Assembly (NCBI RefSeq): GCF_033763495.1
Contig: NZ_JANRKL010000148.1
Coordinates: 62,001-126,000, forward strand
Length of the DNA stretch: 64,000 nt
From: Haliscomenobacter sp033763495
GTDB lineage: Bacteria; Bacteroidota; Bacteroidia; Chitinophagales; Saprospiraceae
Direction: 5' to 3'
Shown here: positions 17,888-26,894 of the stretch, in pieces
Layout: each line of letters begins with the position of its first letter
How positions within the stretch are numbered: position 1 is the stretch's first letter
Program-made: the position numbers and the translations under genes
Notes under the pieces: model-generated
Told to the model about the DNA's origin: nothing
The model's input: only the letters and a program-made list of their open reading frames with translations
Database searches by the model: none

Positions 17888-18568
17888 CTAAAAAGAGTAC
17901 CCCACAACCAACAAGAACATCGTATTCCTGGTGGGGAGTTTTCCCAGCCCTTGCCCGATGTCGTCAAAGATGGCGTACTCCTCCATTTTTCTAAGCCCGT
18001 ACTGGTAACCCGCCTTGGCGTAAATGGGGCCAATATCCCCCCGAAGGTATCCCGAAATACCAAAGTCATACCCCTGCTGGAAGTTGACATCTTCCCGCCA
18101 GGGGATGACATCGCCTACTTTTATTTTTTGGGTACCCAAGCTGAAATGGAAGTAGGGCATGGCCTCTACGGCGAGGCCTTTCGACACATTGTACCCTATG
18201 CCTCCGGCAAAAGCTAGCTGGTTGAACTGATAATCCAAATGATCCGCCCGGATGAGAATGTATTGCCCCTGATCATTAAAGGTACTCACGGTACCGCCCG
18301 TGCTGACCGAAAAGCGCTTGTTGTAAAAATCTAACTGGAACGGGCTGTAGAACCGGGTAGAATAACGGTAGCTCGATGATAGGCCCAGCGCATAGGAGAG
18401 CCTGAATTGGGTTTCCGGGGGCTCCCAGGGGCTGTCCTTAGGTTTATCGGCCCAAAGCATTTTGGTGTACGTCGCGCCCCCGTGGGCACCCCACTGCCAC
18501 GATTGGGCATGGGATGGGAGGGAACAGAGCCAAACAAGGAAGGTAAATAGTGTGATTGATGGTTTCAT
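17888..18568 (-). CDS. Outer-membrane beta-barrel protein (PorT-like/OMP_b-brl)
   Basis: 226 residues. Signal peptide ending SHAQ; the remainder alternates aromatic and polar residues (GAHGGATYTKMLW, LGLSSSYRYST, IYAKAGYQYGL) and ends in aromatic Phe (LLVVGYSF), as outer-membrane barrels do. Size fits an eight-stranded barrel. Function is not predictable. It lies upstream of the propeller gene on the same strand with about 160 bases between. Confidence 0.8.
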   Translation of the reverse strand: MKPSITLFTFLVWLCSLPSHAQSWQWGAHGGATYTKMLWADKPKDSPWEPPETQFRLSYALGLSSSYRYSTRFYSPFQLDFYNKRFSVSTGGTVSTFNDQGQYILIRADHLDYQFNQLAFAGGIGYNVSKGLAVEAMPYFHFSLGTQKIKVGDVIPWREDVNFQQGYDFGISGYLRGDIGPIYAKAGYQYGLRKMEEYAIFDDIGQGLGKLPTRNTMFLLVVGYSF

Positions 18569-18646
18569 GGGTGGAAGTTTTTTGGGATAACCTTTTTATC
18601 AACAACTTAGTCAAGCGGTTAGTAGCCATGCATAGTTTGACGAAGA

Positions 18647-19546
18647 TTATTTATGCTTCCGCAGTTTTTTTACTTCTGCAATGTCTAACCCAGTCGCTTG
18701 TGCAATTTGCTCGTCCGGGAAGTTCATATTTACCAGATTTAATGCAATTCCTTTCTTTTCATCGTCTCGAAACTCCTCTTCAACTTTTCTAGCCGCATTT
18801 GCTGCCGCCTCCTCTGCTTCTATTTTTATGGTCTCTGCATAACTTGCTTCATCATGAAGGCTTTCTAAAAACTTATTGTATCTTTTGAGTTCATCATTGG
18901 GCAAATTCATCACATTCAATTTCTCGCGAACTTCACTCATGCCCTTTGCCCGAAACTCGTCCAAGACCTCGCTGTTCTTGAAAAAGTAAATCCACTCATC
19001 CAACCTGTCATTCACGATGTCGTTGAACTTGGTTGTGCGGATGAGGTAATATTCTGGATAGGCTTGGTGAATGGTCGGCTTGCCGAGTAATTTTTTCTGC
19101 GCTGTGGTGAGTTGAAGTACGGTGTCAGTGTGCAAGCCCTTGAACTTGGTTTGCCCGACATAAACGTAATCTTCCCCCTTGCCCAAGTCGAAGTACACGA
19201 TGCTCACGGCAATTACCTTTTTTATCTCCCCGTATTTTGCTCCAACAGGTAGGTATTCCGTAATGGCTTTTGAGGTTGCAAAAAGCATCCGCATGAGGTA
19301 GTCCAACTCCCTCGTGTTCTGGATTTCGATGATGATGTGCTCGCCTTTTGAGTTTTCAGCGAATAAGTCGACCCGATTAAATTTTTCATCTTCGTCCTCT
19401 TGGTTGCTCTCACTCTCCAAAAGACCTTCGATTTTAATGTCTTCGCCCAAAAGCTCAGAGAGAAAGCCTTCGAGAATGCCGAAGTTCTTTTTGTCTCGCA
19501 GCATTTTTTTCGCTGCCCAATCGAATCGGATGTGCTTTTTGGCCAT
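18647..19546 (-). CDS. Rpn-family PD-(D/E)xK nuclease
   Basis: 299 residues from MAKKHIRFDWAAKK (ATG at 19546; a second ATG lies two codons upstream). The family opening is followed by a nuclease core with RVDLFAEN (Asp60) and IIIEIQNT (Glu74, Gln76), an Asp...ExQ version of PD-(D/E)xK. The C-terminus carries a charged coiled coil (about 230-265, EAEEAAANAARKVEEEF) and a helical hook FPDEQIAQATGLDIAEVKKL. Rpn proteins are transposase-like DNA nucleases that promote recombination and are linked to phage defence in some bacteria. It opens an AT-rich accessory stretch. Confidence 0.92.
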   Translation of the reverse strand: MAKKHIRFDWAAKKMLRDKKNFGILEGFLSELLGEDIKIEGLLESESNQEDEDEKFNRVDLFAENSKGEHIIIEIQNTRELDYLMRMLFATSKAITEYLPVGAKYGEIKKVIAVSIVYFDLGKGEDYVYVGQTKFKGLHTDTVLQLTTAQKKLLGKPTIHQAYPEYYLIRTTKFNDIVNDRLDEWIYFFKNSEVLDEFRAKGMSEVREKLNVMNLPNDELKRYNKFLESLHDEASYAETIKIEAEEAAANAARKVEEEFRDDEKKGIALNLVNMNFPDEQIAQATGLDIAEVKKLRKHK

Positions 19547-19815
19547 CAGCAATTACTTTTCAACAAAGATAAGATGTTTTAGGGATGAAAAGTGAAAATT
19601 TTTTGTGTTGTGATTTGGAGTTTAGTGAACGGATAGCTTACTTCCGTGACGACGTTTGGGAGCGAGCATTGCTTTTATCCCTAAGTACCCTTATTTTGCA
19701 AAACAAAACAGCGCAGTTTAGAAACATTGCCTGGTAAGCCTGAATGCTTAATTAACCTGAGTTTTGAATTAATGGAATTGAAAATCAATTCGATTAATTC
19801 CAGACGAGGTGTTTT

Positions 19816-19983
19816 GCTGCCTGGAGGGCAGCTACTTGGTAGATACAAGGTAATCGGTATATTGTTGCGGCTGCCCGGCGGGCAGCTATCTTTGAAAAAA
19901 TCTTGTAAATAGCTGCCCGCCGGGCAGCCTGGAACCTTAAACATTCCATTATTTCTACCCGGATAACTGCCCTCCTGGCAGTT
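19816..19983. repeat. Cluster of four short GC-rich palindromes
   Basis: Between Rpn and the DUF2442 remnant, gene-free sequence holds four hairpins built on GCTGCCnGGnGGGCAGC: 19816-19832, 19870-19886, 19912-19928 and 19965-19983. They stand out against AT-rich surroundings and look like REP-type elements. Across one strand they spell a repeated Cys-Pro-Pro-Gly-Ser pattern, which is an artefact. Confidence 0.7.
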
Positions 19984-20029
19984 TTAATTCAAAACTCACG
20001 TGAACTAAACCCGCTCCATATTCCAACGT

Positions 20030-20302
20030 ATGAGTTCTTTAGCTGAATACAAAACGATCAAAGCAACCCAAGTGCGCATTGCCGCAGAGCGCTTTTATGT
20101 CCTGCTGGAAGATGGCCGAGAATTGGGCATTCCTTATGATTGGTACTGGCGACTTGCCGAAGCTACACCGGAGCAATTGAACAACTGACGCGTGATTGCC
20201 GGAGGGCAGGGGATTTCCTGGGAAGATTTGGATGAGGATTTGTCGGTCCTGGGGCTGCTGGAGGGGCGGAAGAGTGTGGAGAGGGAGATTGTTTCGGAGT
20301 GA
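20030..20302 (+). pseudogene. DUF2442-family gene interrupted by in-frame TGA
   Basis: From ATG 20030 the frame reads MSSLAEYKTIKATQVRIAAE and continues through LEDGRELGIPYDWYWRL, which is the DUF2442 fold. It stops at TGA 20186-20188, then continues in the same frame through RVIAGGQGISWEDLDEDLSV to a stop at 20300-20302. DUF2442 proteins normally have Trp where the TGA sits (NN-W-x-hydrophobic, then GGGxGIxW), so a single TGG to TGA change explains it. The likely state is a recent nonsense mutation; UGA readthrough or a sequencing error are alternatives. DUF2442 genes are small accessory genes often paired with DUF4160 genes, and none is visible here. Confidence 0.8.
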
Positions 20303-20355
20303 GGCTATTTGTTTGATTCGATTCGGTTTGGCAATAATAATATTTTTGCTATGTT

Positions 20356-21045
20356 TCATTCCTTTAATTTCATCGTCTTACTATCAACTCTGTCCTCGTC
20401 TATACCAACAATATTTCCTTTTTTGTCAAATAAAATTCCATCTTTTTGCCTGAACTTTTTGCCTTGCTCAATAAGCTTGTTTGTTGCAGTATAAATCTCC
20501 TTTTCGCTACAATTTAGCTTTAGTGCTATTTCTTTATGAGTTCCTGGTTTCCAAGGTTGTTTTGGTAGCAACATTTCAACTTGATCAATGAACTCTTGGC
20601 TGACCTCAGTCGATTTTTGAGGTCTGTTTCTTCCTGGATTTATAGAATTACCAAAAGGTGTAGATAGTGTGTTAACTAATCTTTCGTAACCCTTCATATT
20701 ATATGATTTGCTCATAGTCTTACATAACGATAAAAATACTCCTCCTTTTATTTTTGACCTACTGAACTGAACAGGTAACTCATTCTTCAATAAAGCCCAA
20801 GATTTTTCAAATTCAACATTGGTGATTGTCGATAAATTAAATTTTATTAAATCTGGAACACTAAAATTAAAGTCCCCCATCAAGCGACTTACTGTCAAAA
20901 AACTTATTAACTGTCTTCTGTTTTTTAAAAAATGCTCGCTAGAGCTATTGGCACTAGGGCGTTTAGTTTCCAAAAATTGGTCAGTCTGCTTAAGAATCGC
21001 AGCTATCTTATGCCATACTTGCAAATCAGTTTTAGTTGAAAACAC
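20356..21045 (-). CDS. AIPR partner protein, unknown function with winged-helix-like C-terminus
   Basis: 229 residues, not recognised as a named family. The N-terminal two thirds are helical and basic. The C-terminal 60 residues look like a small helix-turn-helix: PWKPGTHKEIALKLNCSEKE, then IYTATNKLIEQGKKF and a KDGILFDKKGNIVGID hairpin. It begins six bases after the stop of the upstream AIPR gene, so the two are co-transcribed. It could be a DNA-binding control subunit or specificity partner. AT-rich codon use matches its neighbour and differs from the flanks, suggesting joint acquisition. Confidence 0.8.
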   Translation of the reverse strand: MFSTKTDLQVWHKIAAILKQTDQFLETKRPSANSSSEHFLKNRRQLISFLTVSRLMGDFNFSVPDLIKFNLSTITNVEFEKSWALLKNELPVQFSRSKIKGGVFLSLCKTMSKSYNMKGYERLVNTLSTPFGNSINPGRNRPQKSTEVSQEFIDQVEMLLPKQPWKPGTHKEIALKLNCSEKEIYTATNKLIEQGKKFRQKDGILFDKKGNIVGIDEDRVDSKTMKLKE

Positions 21046-21051
21046 CTTGTT

Positions 21052-22377
21052 TTAGGAATCTTCATTACGCATAAATCTTGCTTTAAGATTTGTCGCTTGT
21101 TCAGGCGATTTTAAGATTAGGTTTACAAATCCTGAGGCGAGATATAATGGTGTTAATATTTTGTCAGGTGTTATTCCTTGATTTTTGTAATAATTCGTTC
21201 TTCTCTCGTAGAAGAAGTCATTTAGTTTTAAAGCATCTTCAATATCCCTTTGAATTTTATCGGTTGCGTGCAAAGCCGAGAGCTCCACTGTTGTTTGATT
21301 ATTAGTCGCTCTAATAATTTCATCTCGATTTGCAGTGTTATTTGACACGATTACTTTAACCAGAACAGAACGGTTATTCGAGTCCTTCGCACCTAATCCG
21401 AAATACCTGAATATTGATTCAGATGTTTGCAAACCATTTACTATTTGAATATCTTGAATCTGTATAGATTTCCCAACAATGACTGCATTTGTTGCTAATA
21501 TTGTTACTCCATTATTGAGCCACCAAAAATCTGGTGAGTTCTCATTCTCAAGGGTGTTTCTAATATCTTCATTAACCCTGTTTAACCCCATAAAATCTCT
21601 AACGTTGGAATCAAATAAATATCTTCTTAGTTTATTTTGGTCAGAAATAAAGTGGTAGTAGTCTTTGAGCTTAGCCAATAGTATGTATGTTTCTCCGCTT
21701 GATAAGTAATCGGAAAAAGGCAGCTCTAGTGTGAAATTGGGTTTCTTTCGAAATAAATCAATTAGTTCTGTAGAACCATAAAAGAAAAAATTTGTTACGC
21801 AGTTTCCGAAACAATCAATAGCTAATTTTTCTAACTGATTTGCTCTGGAAATTATTGACTCTCCTAGTTCCTCTGTGTTGCCTCTTGAAGCGTAATAAAA
21901 GTTGAGTTTAAAGCTTGTAAGCTTTGATGAAGCCTTTCTATAAGCAAGTTTAAAATTGTTTCTTTGTAGTAGGAGTTCCTCTGAATAGTCACCTTGTAAA
22001 TGTTCGTTTTCTATTCCAAAGTCAAAAAGCTCAGAAATACTTGCAACTAGATTATCTAAAGGTGCTTGTTTAAATGTGTCGTGATGTTTGCAAGTAATAA
22101 TCCAAAGTTCTAGAACTGAGCCAGACTTTGGCCACACAAATTTTTCTGTTCCAGTCAGTAAATGTCCATTGACGAAGATGAAGAAGCCGTCTATTCCTCC
22201 ATCGTTTCTCCCGTCCACGCTACCAAATAAAATTTCATCTTTTGATAAGTCATAGTCTTTAAGTAATTGTTCAAATACGAAATACTCAAATACTTCGTCT
22301 CTCTTGTCAGAGGGTATCTTGAGTTCCACTTTTTCATCAATTATACCGTCTATTAGAATTTTGTCATTTTTAGCCAT
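21052..22377 (-). CDS. AIPR-family (abortive infection phage resistance) protein
   Basis: 441 residues. Core AIPR blocks are present: NDGGIDGFFIFVN (Asp63) and LELWIITCKHHD (Lys97) as a PD-(D/E)xK-like nuclease site, DFWWLNNGVTILAT and IVNGLQTSESIF in the centre, and RATNNQTTVELSALHA near the C-terminus. The acid usually two before the catalytic lysine is Thr95 here, so the nuclease site may be altered. Family members include phage-resistance abortive-infection proteins. It leads a two-gene unit with the small winged-helix-like protein. Base composition is clearly AT-rich. Confidence 0.9.
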   Translation of the reverse strand: MAKNDKILIDGIIDEKVELKIPSDKRDEVFEYFVFEQLLKDYDLSKDEILFGSVDGRNDGGIDGFFIFVNGHLLTGTEKFVWPKSGSVLELWIITCKHHDTFKQAPLDNLVASISELFDFGIENEHLQGDYSEELLLQRNNFKLAYRKASSKLTSFKLNFYYASRGNTEELGESIISRANQLEKLAIDCFGNCVTNFFFYGSTELIDLFRKKPNFTLELPFSDYLSSGETYILLAKLKDYYHFISDQNKLRRYLFDSNVRDFMGLNRVNEDIRNTLENENSPDFWWLNNGVTILATNAVIVGKSIQIQDIQIVNGLQTSESIFRYFGLGAKDSNNRSVLVKVIVSNNTANRDEIIRATNNQTTVELSALHATDKIQRDIEDALKLNDFFYERRTNYYKNQGITPDKILTPLYLASGFVNLILKSPEQATNLKARFMRNEDS

Positions 22378-23150
22378 TCTCTTGAATTATTTGAAGTAGC
22401 TTGAATTTAGATACCAACAAGTCTATATTGTAAACAACGACTCGATAAATAATCCACATCACAACCTTTACTAGGTTCATTTAAGGTTAAGCTCGCATCG
22501 TTTTATCCGAATACACTTGCAACACTCCCCCAAATATAATCCATTTCCCTCAAGTATACAACCCAATAACAAAATAATTTCACACGCCTCAACAGCATCC
22601 CAGAAGTAGCCAATCATCCCCCGCAGCTCCACTCACCCAAATTTTGATCCACAACGCAGAATATTCGTCATCCCGAATTTTTGAGATGACAAACCGCGGA
22701 TGCGGTTGAATTTAGAATAGCCCCGGTCGTCCGGGGTCATTTTGAAAGCAAGAGGTTTCGCAACCGCGGATGCGGTTGAACTTTTTGCTCAATTGAGTTC
22801 AACCACTGCCGTGGTTGCCGCCAATTTGACCCAACTATTCACCCCGGACGACCGGGGTTATTCTAAATTCAATCGCTCCGCGATTAGGTTTATACCTGAT
22901 TTTGACTTTTCAAAAATTCAGGATGAGGCATATGCAACACCAGCATCATCCCGAATTTCAATACGTTGCCCAGTTATCCAACTACCTCCCCAAAAAAACA
23001 CTCACCCACCCTTTCACCCATCTTTCACTTTATCTTTCCCGATAAGAATTAATTTTTTACATTGTGATCAGATTAGTCAGTCCTGATGTAGCCATTGATT
23101 CCACTTTCCCAATTCCCACAACCTGTGAAACCCATAAATCGACTAACTGC
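22378..23150. repeat. Gene-free 770-base region with palindromic repeats
   Basis: No credible gene. A 30-base inverted repeat with one mismatch has arms 22708-22737 (gaatttagaatagccccggt and on) and 22841-22870. Inside lie two copies of an AACCGCGGATGCGGTT palindrome (near 22692 and 22761) and another hairpin near 22800. A 20-mer TTCAATCGCTCCGCGATTAG at 22868-22887 recurs exactly at 41290-41309. This looks like a REP/BIME-type mosaic at the boundary of the accessory island. Confidence 0.75.
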
Positions 23151-26100
23151 ATGCCTGAAATCAAAACGATCAAACGTGTTGCTGTACTAGGAGGAGGTAT
23201 TGGCAGCATTTCGGCTGTTTACGAATTGTTGAAAGCCACCCAAAATGATCCCAATACAGACTATCAAATAACCCTTTATCAGTTGGGTTGGCGGCTAGGT
23301 GGAAAGGGTGCCAGCGGTCGAAACCCCGACGTATATGAGCGCATTGAAGAACATGGGCTGCACATCTGGTTTGGCATGTACAACAATGCCTTCAATCAAA
23401 TCAAAACCATCTATGATGAGTTAAATCGGCCACCAGGAAGCCCCCTGGCAACCTGGAAAGAGGCGTTTACCCCTGAAAACTGGTTGGCAGCTACCGAGTG
23501 GATCGATGGGCAATGGCGCAAAGATGATGTTAAGTTGCCACAAAACGACCTCGAACCGGGTGGTGACCATGTCTTTTTGAGCCCCATCGAATACTTGGAA
23601 GACATTTTGAGCATGGTGATCAAAAGAATGGCAAAAAGTGCGATTCGTGAAAAGATTGCAGGCAAAGACGATGAGCACATCAGCATTTTAATTGACGACA
23701 AACCCATCGGCAAACCCCTGGCTCATGTTTTGGATTGGATTGAATCCATGATTGAAAAAGGTTTGTTTTTGATCTATGACTCGCCGCTGCTGCGCCCCAT
23801 TTTTGTGGACACCCTCATAGCTATACGAAGCCAGTTAAAACTTCTGCTGGGGGATTTGACCAAACACGATGAAGATACCCGTTGCGCCTATATTTTACTT
23901 GACCTGGCTTTTACGGTAGTTATTGGGGTATTCAAAGACAATGTTTTTGAAAAAGGTTTCGATTCCATCAATGACTATGATTTACGCGAATGGCTGACCA
24001 AACATGGTGCAGCTACGGAAGCCGTTCAATCTGCATTTTTGAGAGGCGGCTACGATGCCTTGTTTGCCTTTGAAAATGGAGATACCAACCAGCCCAATAT
24101 CGAAGCGGGTACTGCGTTGAAATGCAGCCTGCTTGCCTTTGGTTGCCGCGGTTCCGTTATGTACAAGATGAATGCCGGAATGGGCGATGCTATCTTCGGC
24201 CCAGCCTACGAATTGCTTCGCCGTAAAGGGGTCAAATTTGAGTTTTTTCACCGAGTAAAGTCACTCGAACTCAGCGCGGACAAAAAGCAAATTGCCCGCA
24301 TCCAGCTGGGTCGACAAGTCCGGTTGAAGGATGGCTCGGCGGAATACCAACCCTTAAAAGAGGTTAAAGGCCTTCCCTCCTGGCCAAGTCGACCACTTTA
24401 CGAGCAGCTCAATCCCGAAGATGCTGCAGCGCTACAAGCAGGCAACATCAATCTGGAATCTTATTGGGCCGATTGGCAAGATCGGGAAGAACTGACGCTT
24501 GAACTAGGCAAAGATTTTGACCTGGTCATCTACGGTATGTCACTGGGGCCAGTGGGCCATACCTGTCAGGAGTTGATGGAGGCCAACCCGCGCTTCAAGG
24601 CCATGTACGAAAATGTACAAACCGTTCAGACCCAGGCTTGTCAAGTCTGGACCAATAAAACCCTGGGCGAAATGGGCTGGAGATCTCCGGCCAAAGTCCT
24701 GGGTGCCTATGCAGAACCCCTGGATACCTGGAGTGAGATGAATCAGGTGCTGGACCGTGAGGAGTGGCCAGCAGACTTGTCGGTCAAGAGTATTTCTTAT
24801 TTCTGCGGCCCGATGAAGGGCTCACGCGAACTGCCACCACCTGACGACCATCAATTTCCACAGGAGAAAAAGGCGCAGGCTTTTGCCCAGTCACAGGAAT
24901 TGTTTAATCAACATATTGCGTTCCTCTGGCCGCAAGGGGTACAGGCCAATGGCGTGCTGGACTGGGACAACCTGGTAGCGCCATCCACGGTCAAAGGTGA
25001 AGAACGGCTCCAGGCCCAGTTCTTCCGGGCCAATATCGACCCCAGTGAACGTTATGTGCAAACCGTCAAAGGCAGTTCCCGCTACCGCCTGATGGCCGAC
25101 GAAACGGGCTTCGACAACTTATACATTTCAGGCGACTGGACCAACAATGGCATGAATGTCGGGGCCGTAGAATCCGCGGTCATCTCAGGGATGTTGTGCG
25201 CCAGTGCCATCAGTGGGAAAGCTATCCGGATAGTTGGTGAAGAAATCCTCCACAGCGACATTGTACGACCCGCAGCCCCAGCTGGATTGTACGAAAGTAT
25301 GAAGACCCAGGCACGAGCTAAAGTCGAGGCCATCAAGAATGATCCGCAAGCCAGGATCGCCCTGCGCAGGGCCTTTTACGAAAAATACGGCGCCAGCCTG
25401 CTCGCGAAGCATGGCCTCGGGTACGGAGATGCCGAGATCGCCTTTATGGAATGGGAAAGCAGAAGGGGAGTCCTCAATCCTTTGCAAGGCCCTAAGCCAG
25501 GTAGTCCTTGGTGGTTCAACGTCAATTTGGAATTTCTATATTGGGGTGAATTGAGCCAGTTGGTTTACGAATCAAGGTATCGTTTTGATGAGCTGGATAT
25601 TGAAGTGTCCCTGTGGCAGGCTTACATCAAAAAACCTTCACCGACAACCTGGTATCGGGCCCACAATCGATCCATTGCTTCGGGGTATCTCCGCTTTGCC
25701 GAGTTGGCCAAAAAGGAAAACGTTTTCGAGCGGATTTTTATGAATGAGGTATTGTACCGCTTGTTGTATGTCGGAGTATTACAAATGGGGCCAGTGTCCA
25801 AATTGCCTTTCCGCAAATTGATGGATACCATCTTTGATCCTGCAGTAGGCATCATGAACATCGTTGAAGACATTCCGGCCTTTTATCCCCAAAACTACCC
25901 CATGAGTGAGGAGGACGCCATCAATGTGGTTTATCAGGGTAAGTCGATCAGTGGGATCGCCAATAAAGAGTTGAATACCCTGTTGATGTTGCCCCATATT
26001 GACACCATTTACGCATTGAGTGAAAAATGGCTCAGCCTACCTGGACTCAGTAAATACGCTGACCACAATCGCCCGATTTATCCCGAAATCAGTGCCAATT

Positions 26101-26870
26101 TGCCTGTAGCCAAAGGCCCGGTGAAAGGGAAGGTGCAGAGCTTGATTGTTTCGGCAGCCCTGGATATCGCTACGGTCGCTCAGTTTTTGTCCCCCGAATT
26201 GGAGTTGAGCCCACAACAAATCAGTCCTGAGGGGACTCACCCGGTGTTGGTCTTTTTTAATCAAAATCGCCTCCATTCTTCTTGGATCAGTTGGCCTGTT
26301 TTTCGCTATGAAGAACTGGCTTTTTTGGTGCCATACGTCAATTTTAAAGGCGAAACGGAGACTTATTCCTATACACCGATTCTGTTCGTGGACAGTTTAG
26401 TGGTTGCCTGGTTGGGGGAATTCGTCTGGAAATTCAACAAATTAATGGCTGGGTTTAAAATCACGCCGAAAATAAGCAAAGGTTGGCGCTGGTTTCTGGA
26501 TACCCAACAAGTGTCGTATCTGGTGGAGCAAGACCATAAAATCATTGCCCAAGCCAATTGTAGCAATGACGGCCAGCCAGATATGTTGTACAATTTACCC
26601 AATGCAGATGGACTCAGAACCATGTTTCAATTGCCTGGCCTGATGGGGCGAAATGGCAAATTCTCCAAGGTTACCGTTACGATGGACCTGGAGACTGCCG
26701 AGGTTTTACCTGTCCAAGGCAATGTTGTGATTGATCATTTGGAAGGCCTGACTGTGCCCAAAATCGAAATCCCATTCGGCCCCTTAGGTCAATCAACTTT
26801 CGGTGGAATGCGCATCAATTGGGACATTACCTTGGGTAGCCCTTTTAAGCGGGGCAAATCGGATTACTAA
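23151..26870 (+). CDS. Large FAD oxidoreductase fused to acetoacetate-decarboxylase-like domain
   Basis: 1239 residues from the ATG at 23151 (MPEIKTIKRVAVLGGGIGSI). The in-frame ATG at 23064 adds 29 residues unlike a leader. Residues 7-700 are an NAD(P)/FAD-dependent amine-oxidase/phytoene-desaturase-like fold: the nucleotide motif GGGIGSISAVYELL, then LGWRLGGKGASGRN and a late FAD-contact segment LYISGDWTNNGMNVGAVESA. A helical linker follows (about 740-960). The C-terminal 260 residues (about 970-1235, RPIYPEISANLPVA through YSYTPILFVDSLVVAWLGE) resemble the acetoacetate decarboxylase fold. Substrate unknown; carotenoid, fatty-acid or polyketide-like oxidation is possible. The kinase-cyclase gene begins 24 bases later. 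Confidence 0.8.
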   Translation: MPEIKTIKRVAVLGGGIGSISAVYELLKATQNDPNTDYQITLYQLGWRLGGKGASGRNPDVYERIEEHGLHIWFGMYNNAFNQIKTIYDELNRPPGSPLATWKEAFTPENWLAATEWIDGQWRKDDVKLPQNDLEPGGDHVFLSPIEYLEDILSMVIKRMAKSAIREKIAGKDDEHISILIDDKPIGKPLAHVLDWIESMIEKGLFLIYDSPLLRPIFVDTLIAIRSQLKLLLGDLTKHDEDTRCAYILLDLAFTVVIGVFKDNVFEKGFDSINDYDLREWLTKHGAATEAVQSAFLRGGYDALFAFENGDTNQPNIEAGTALKCSLLAFGCRGSVMYKMNAGMGDAIFGPAYELLRRKGVKFEFFHRVKSLELSADKKQIARIQLGRQVRLKDGSAEYQPLKEVKGLPSWPSRPLYEQLNPEDAAALQAGNINLESYWADWQDREELTLELGKDFDLVIYGMSLGPVGHTCQELMEANPRFKAMYENVQTVQTQACQVWTNKTLGEMGWRSPAKVLGAYAEPLDTWSEMNQVLDREEWPADLSVKSISYFCGPMKGSRELPPPDDHQFPQEKKAQAFAQSQELFNQHIAFLWPQGVQANGVLDWDNLVAPSTVKGEERLQAQFFRANIDPSERYVQTVKGSSRYRLMADETGFDNLYISGDWTNNGMNVGAVESAVISGMLCASAISGKAIRIVGEEILHSDIVRPAAPAGLYESMKTQARAKVEAIKNDPQARIALRRAFYEKYGASLLAKHGLGYGDAEIAFMEWESRRGVLNPLQGPKPGSPWWFNVNLEFLYWGELSQLVYESRYRFDELDIEVSLWQAYIKKPSPTTWYRAHNRSIASGYLRFAELAKKENVFERIFMNEVLYRLLYVGVLQMGPVSKLPFRKLMDTIFDPAVGIMNIVEDIPAFYPQNYPMSEEDAINVVYQGKSISGIANKELNTLLMLPHIDTIYALSEKWLSLPGLSKYADHNRPIYPEISANLPVAKGPVKGKVQSLIVSAALDIATVAQFLSPELELSPQQISPEGTHPVLVFFNQNRLHSSWISWPVFRYEELAFLVPYVNFKGETETYSYTPILFVDSLVVAWLGEFVWKFNKLMAGFKITPKISKGWRWFLDTQQVSYLVEQDHKIIAQANCSNDGQPDMLYNLPNADGLRTMFQLPGLMGRNGKFSKVTVTMDLETAEVLPVQGNVVIDHLEGLTVPKIEIPFGPLGQSTFGGMRINWDITLGSPFKRGKSDY

Positions 26871-26894
26871 CACACCCTAAGCACCAAAAAACTG

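Noticed and set aside
19681..19944. 87-codon frame with repeated Cys-Pro-Pro-Gly-Ser
   Set aside because: The repeated peptide is the translation of the GC-rich palindromes and has no other support.
22690..22890. Possible CRISPR-like array
   Set aside because: The repeats are palindromes and inverted pairs, not evenly spaced direct repeats with unique spacers, and no cas genes are present.
22742..23086. 114-codon frame upstream of the large FAD enzyme
   Set aside because: Lies over palindromic repeats and overlaps the start region of the real gene; no family resemblance.
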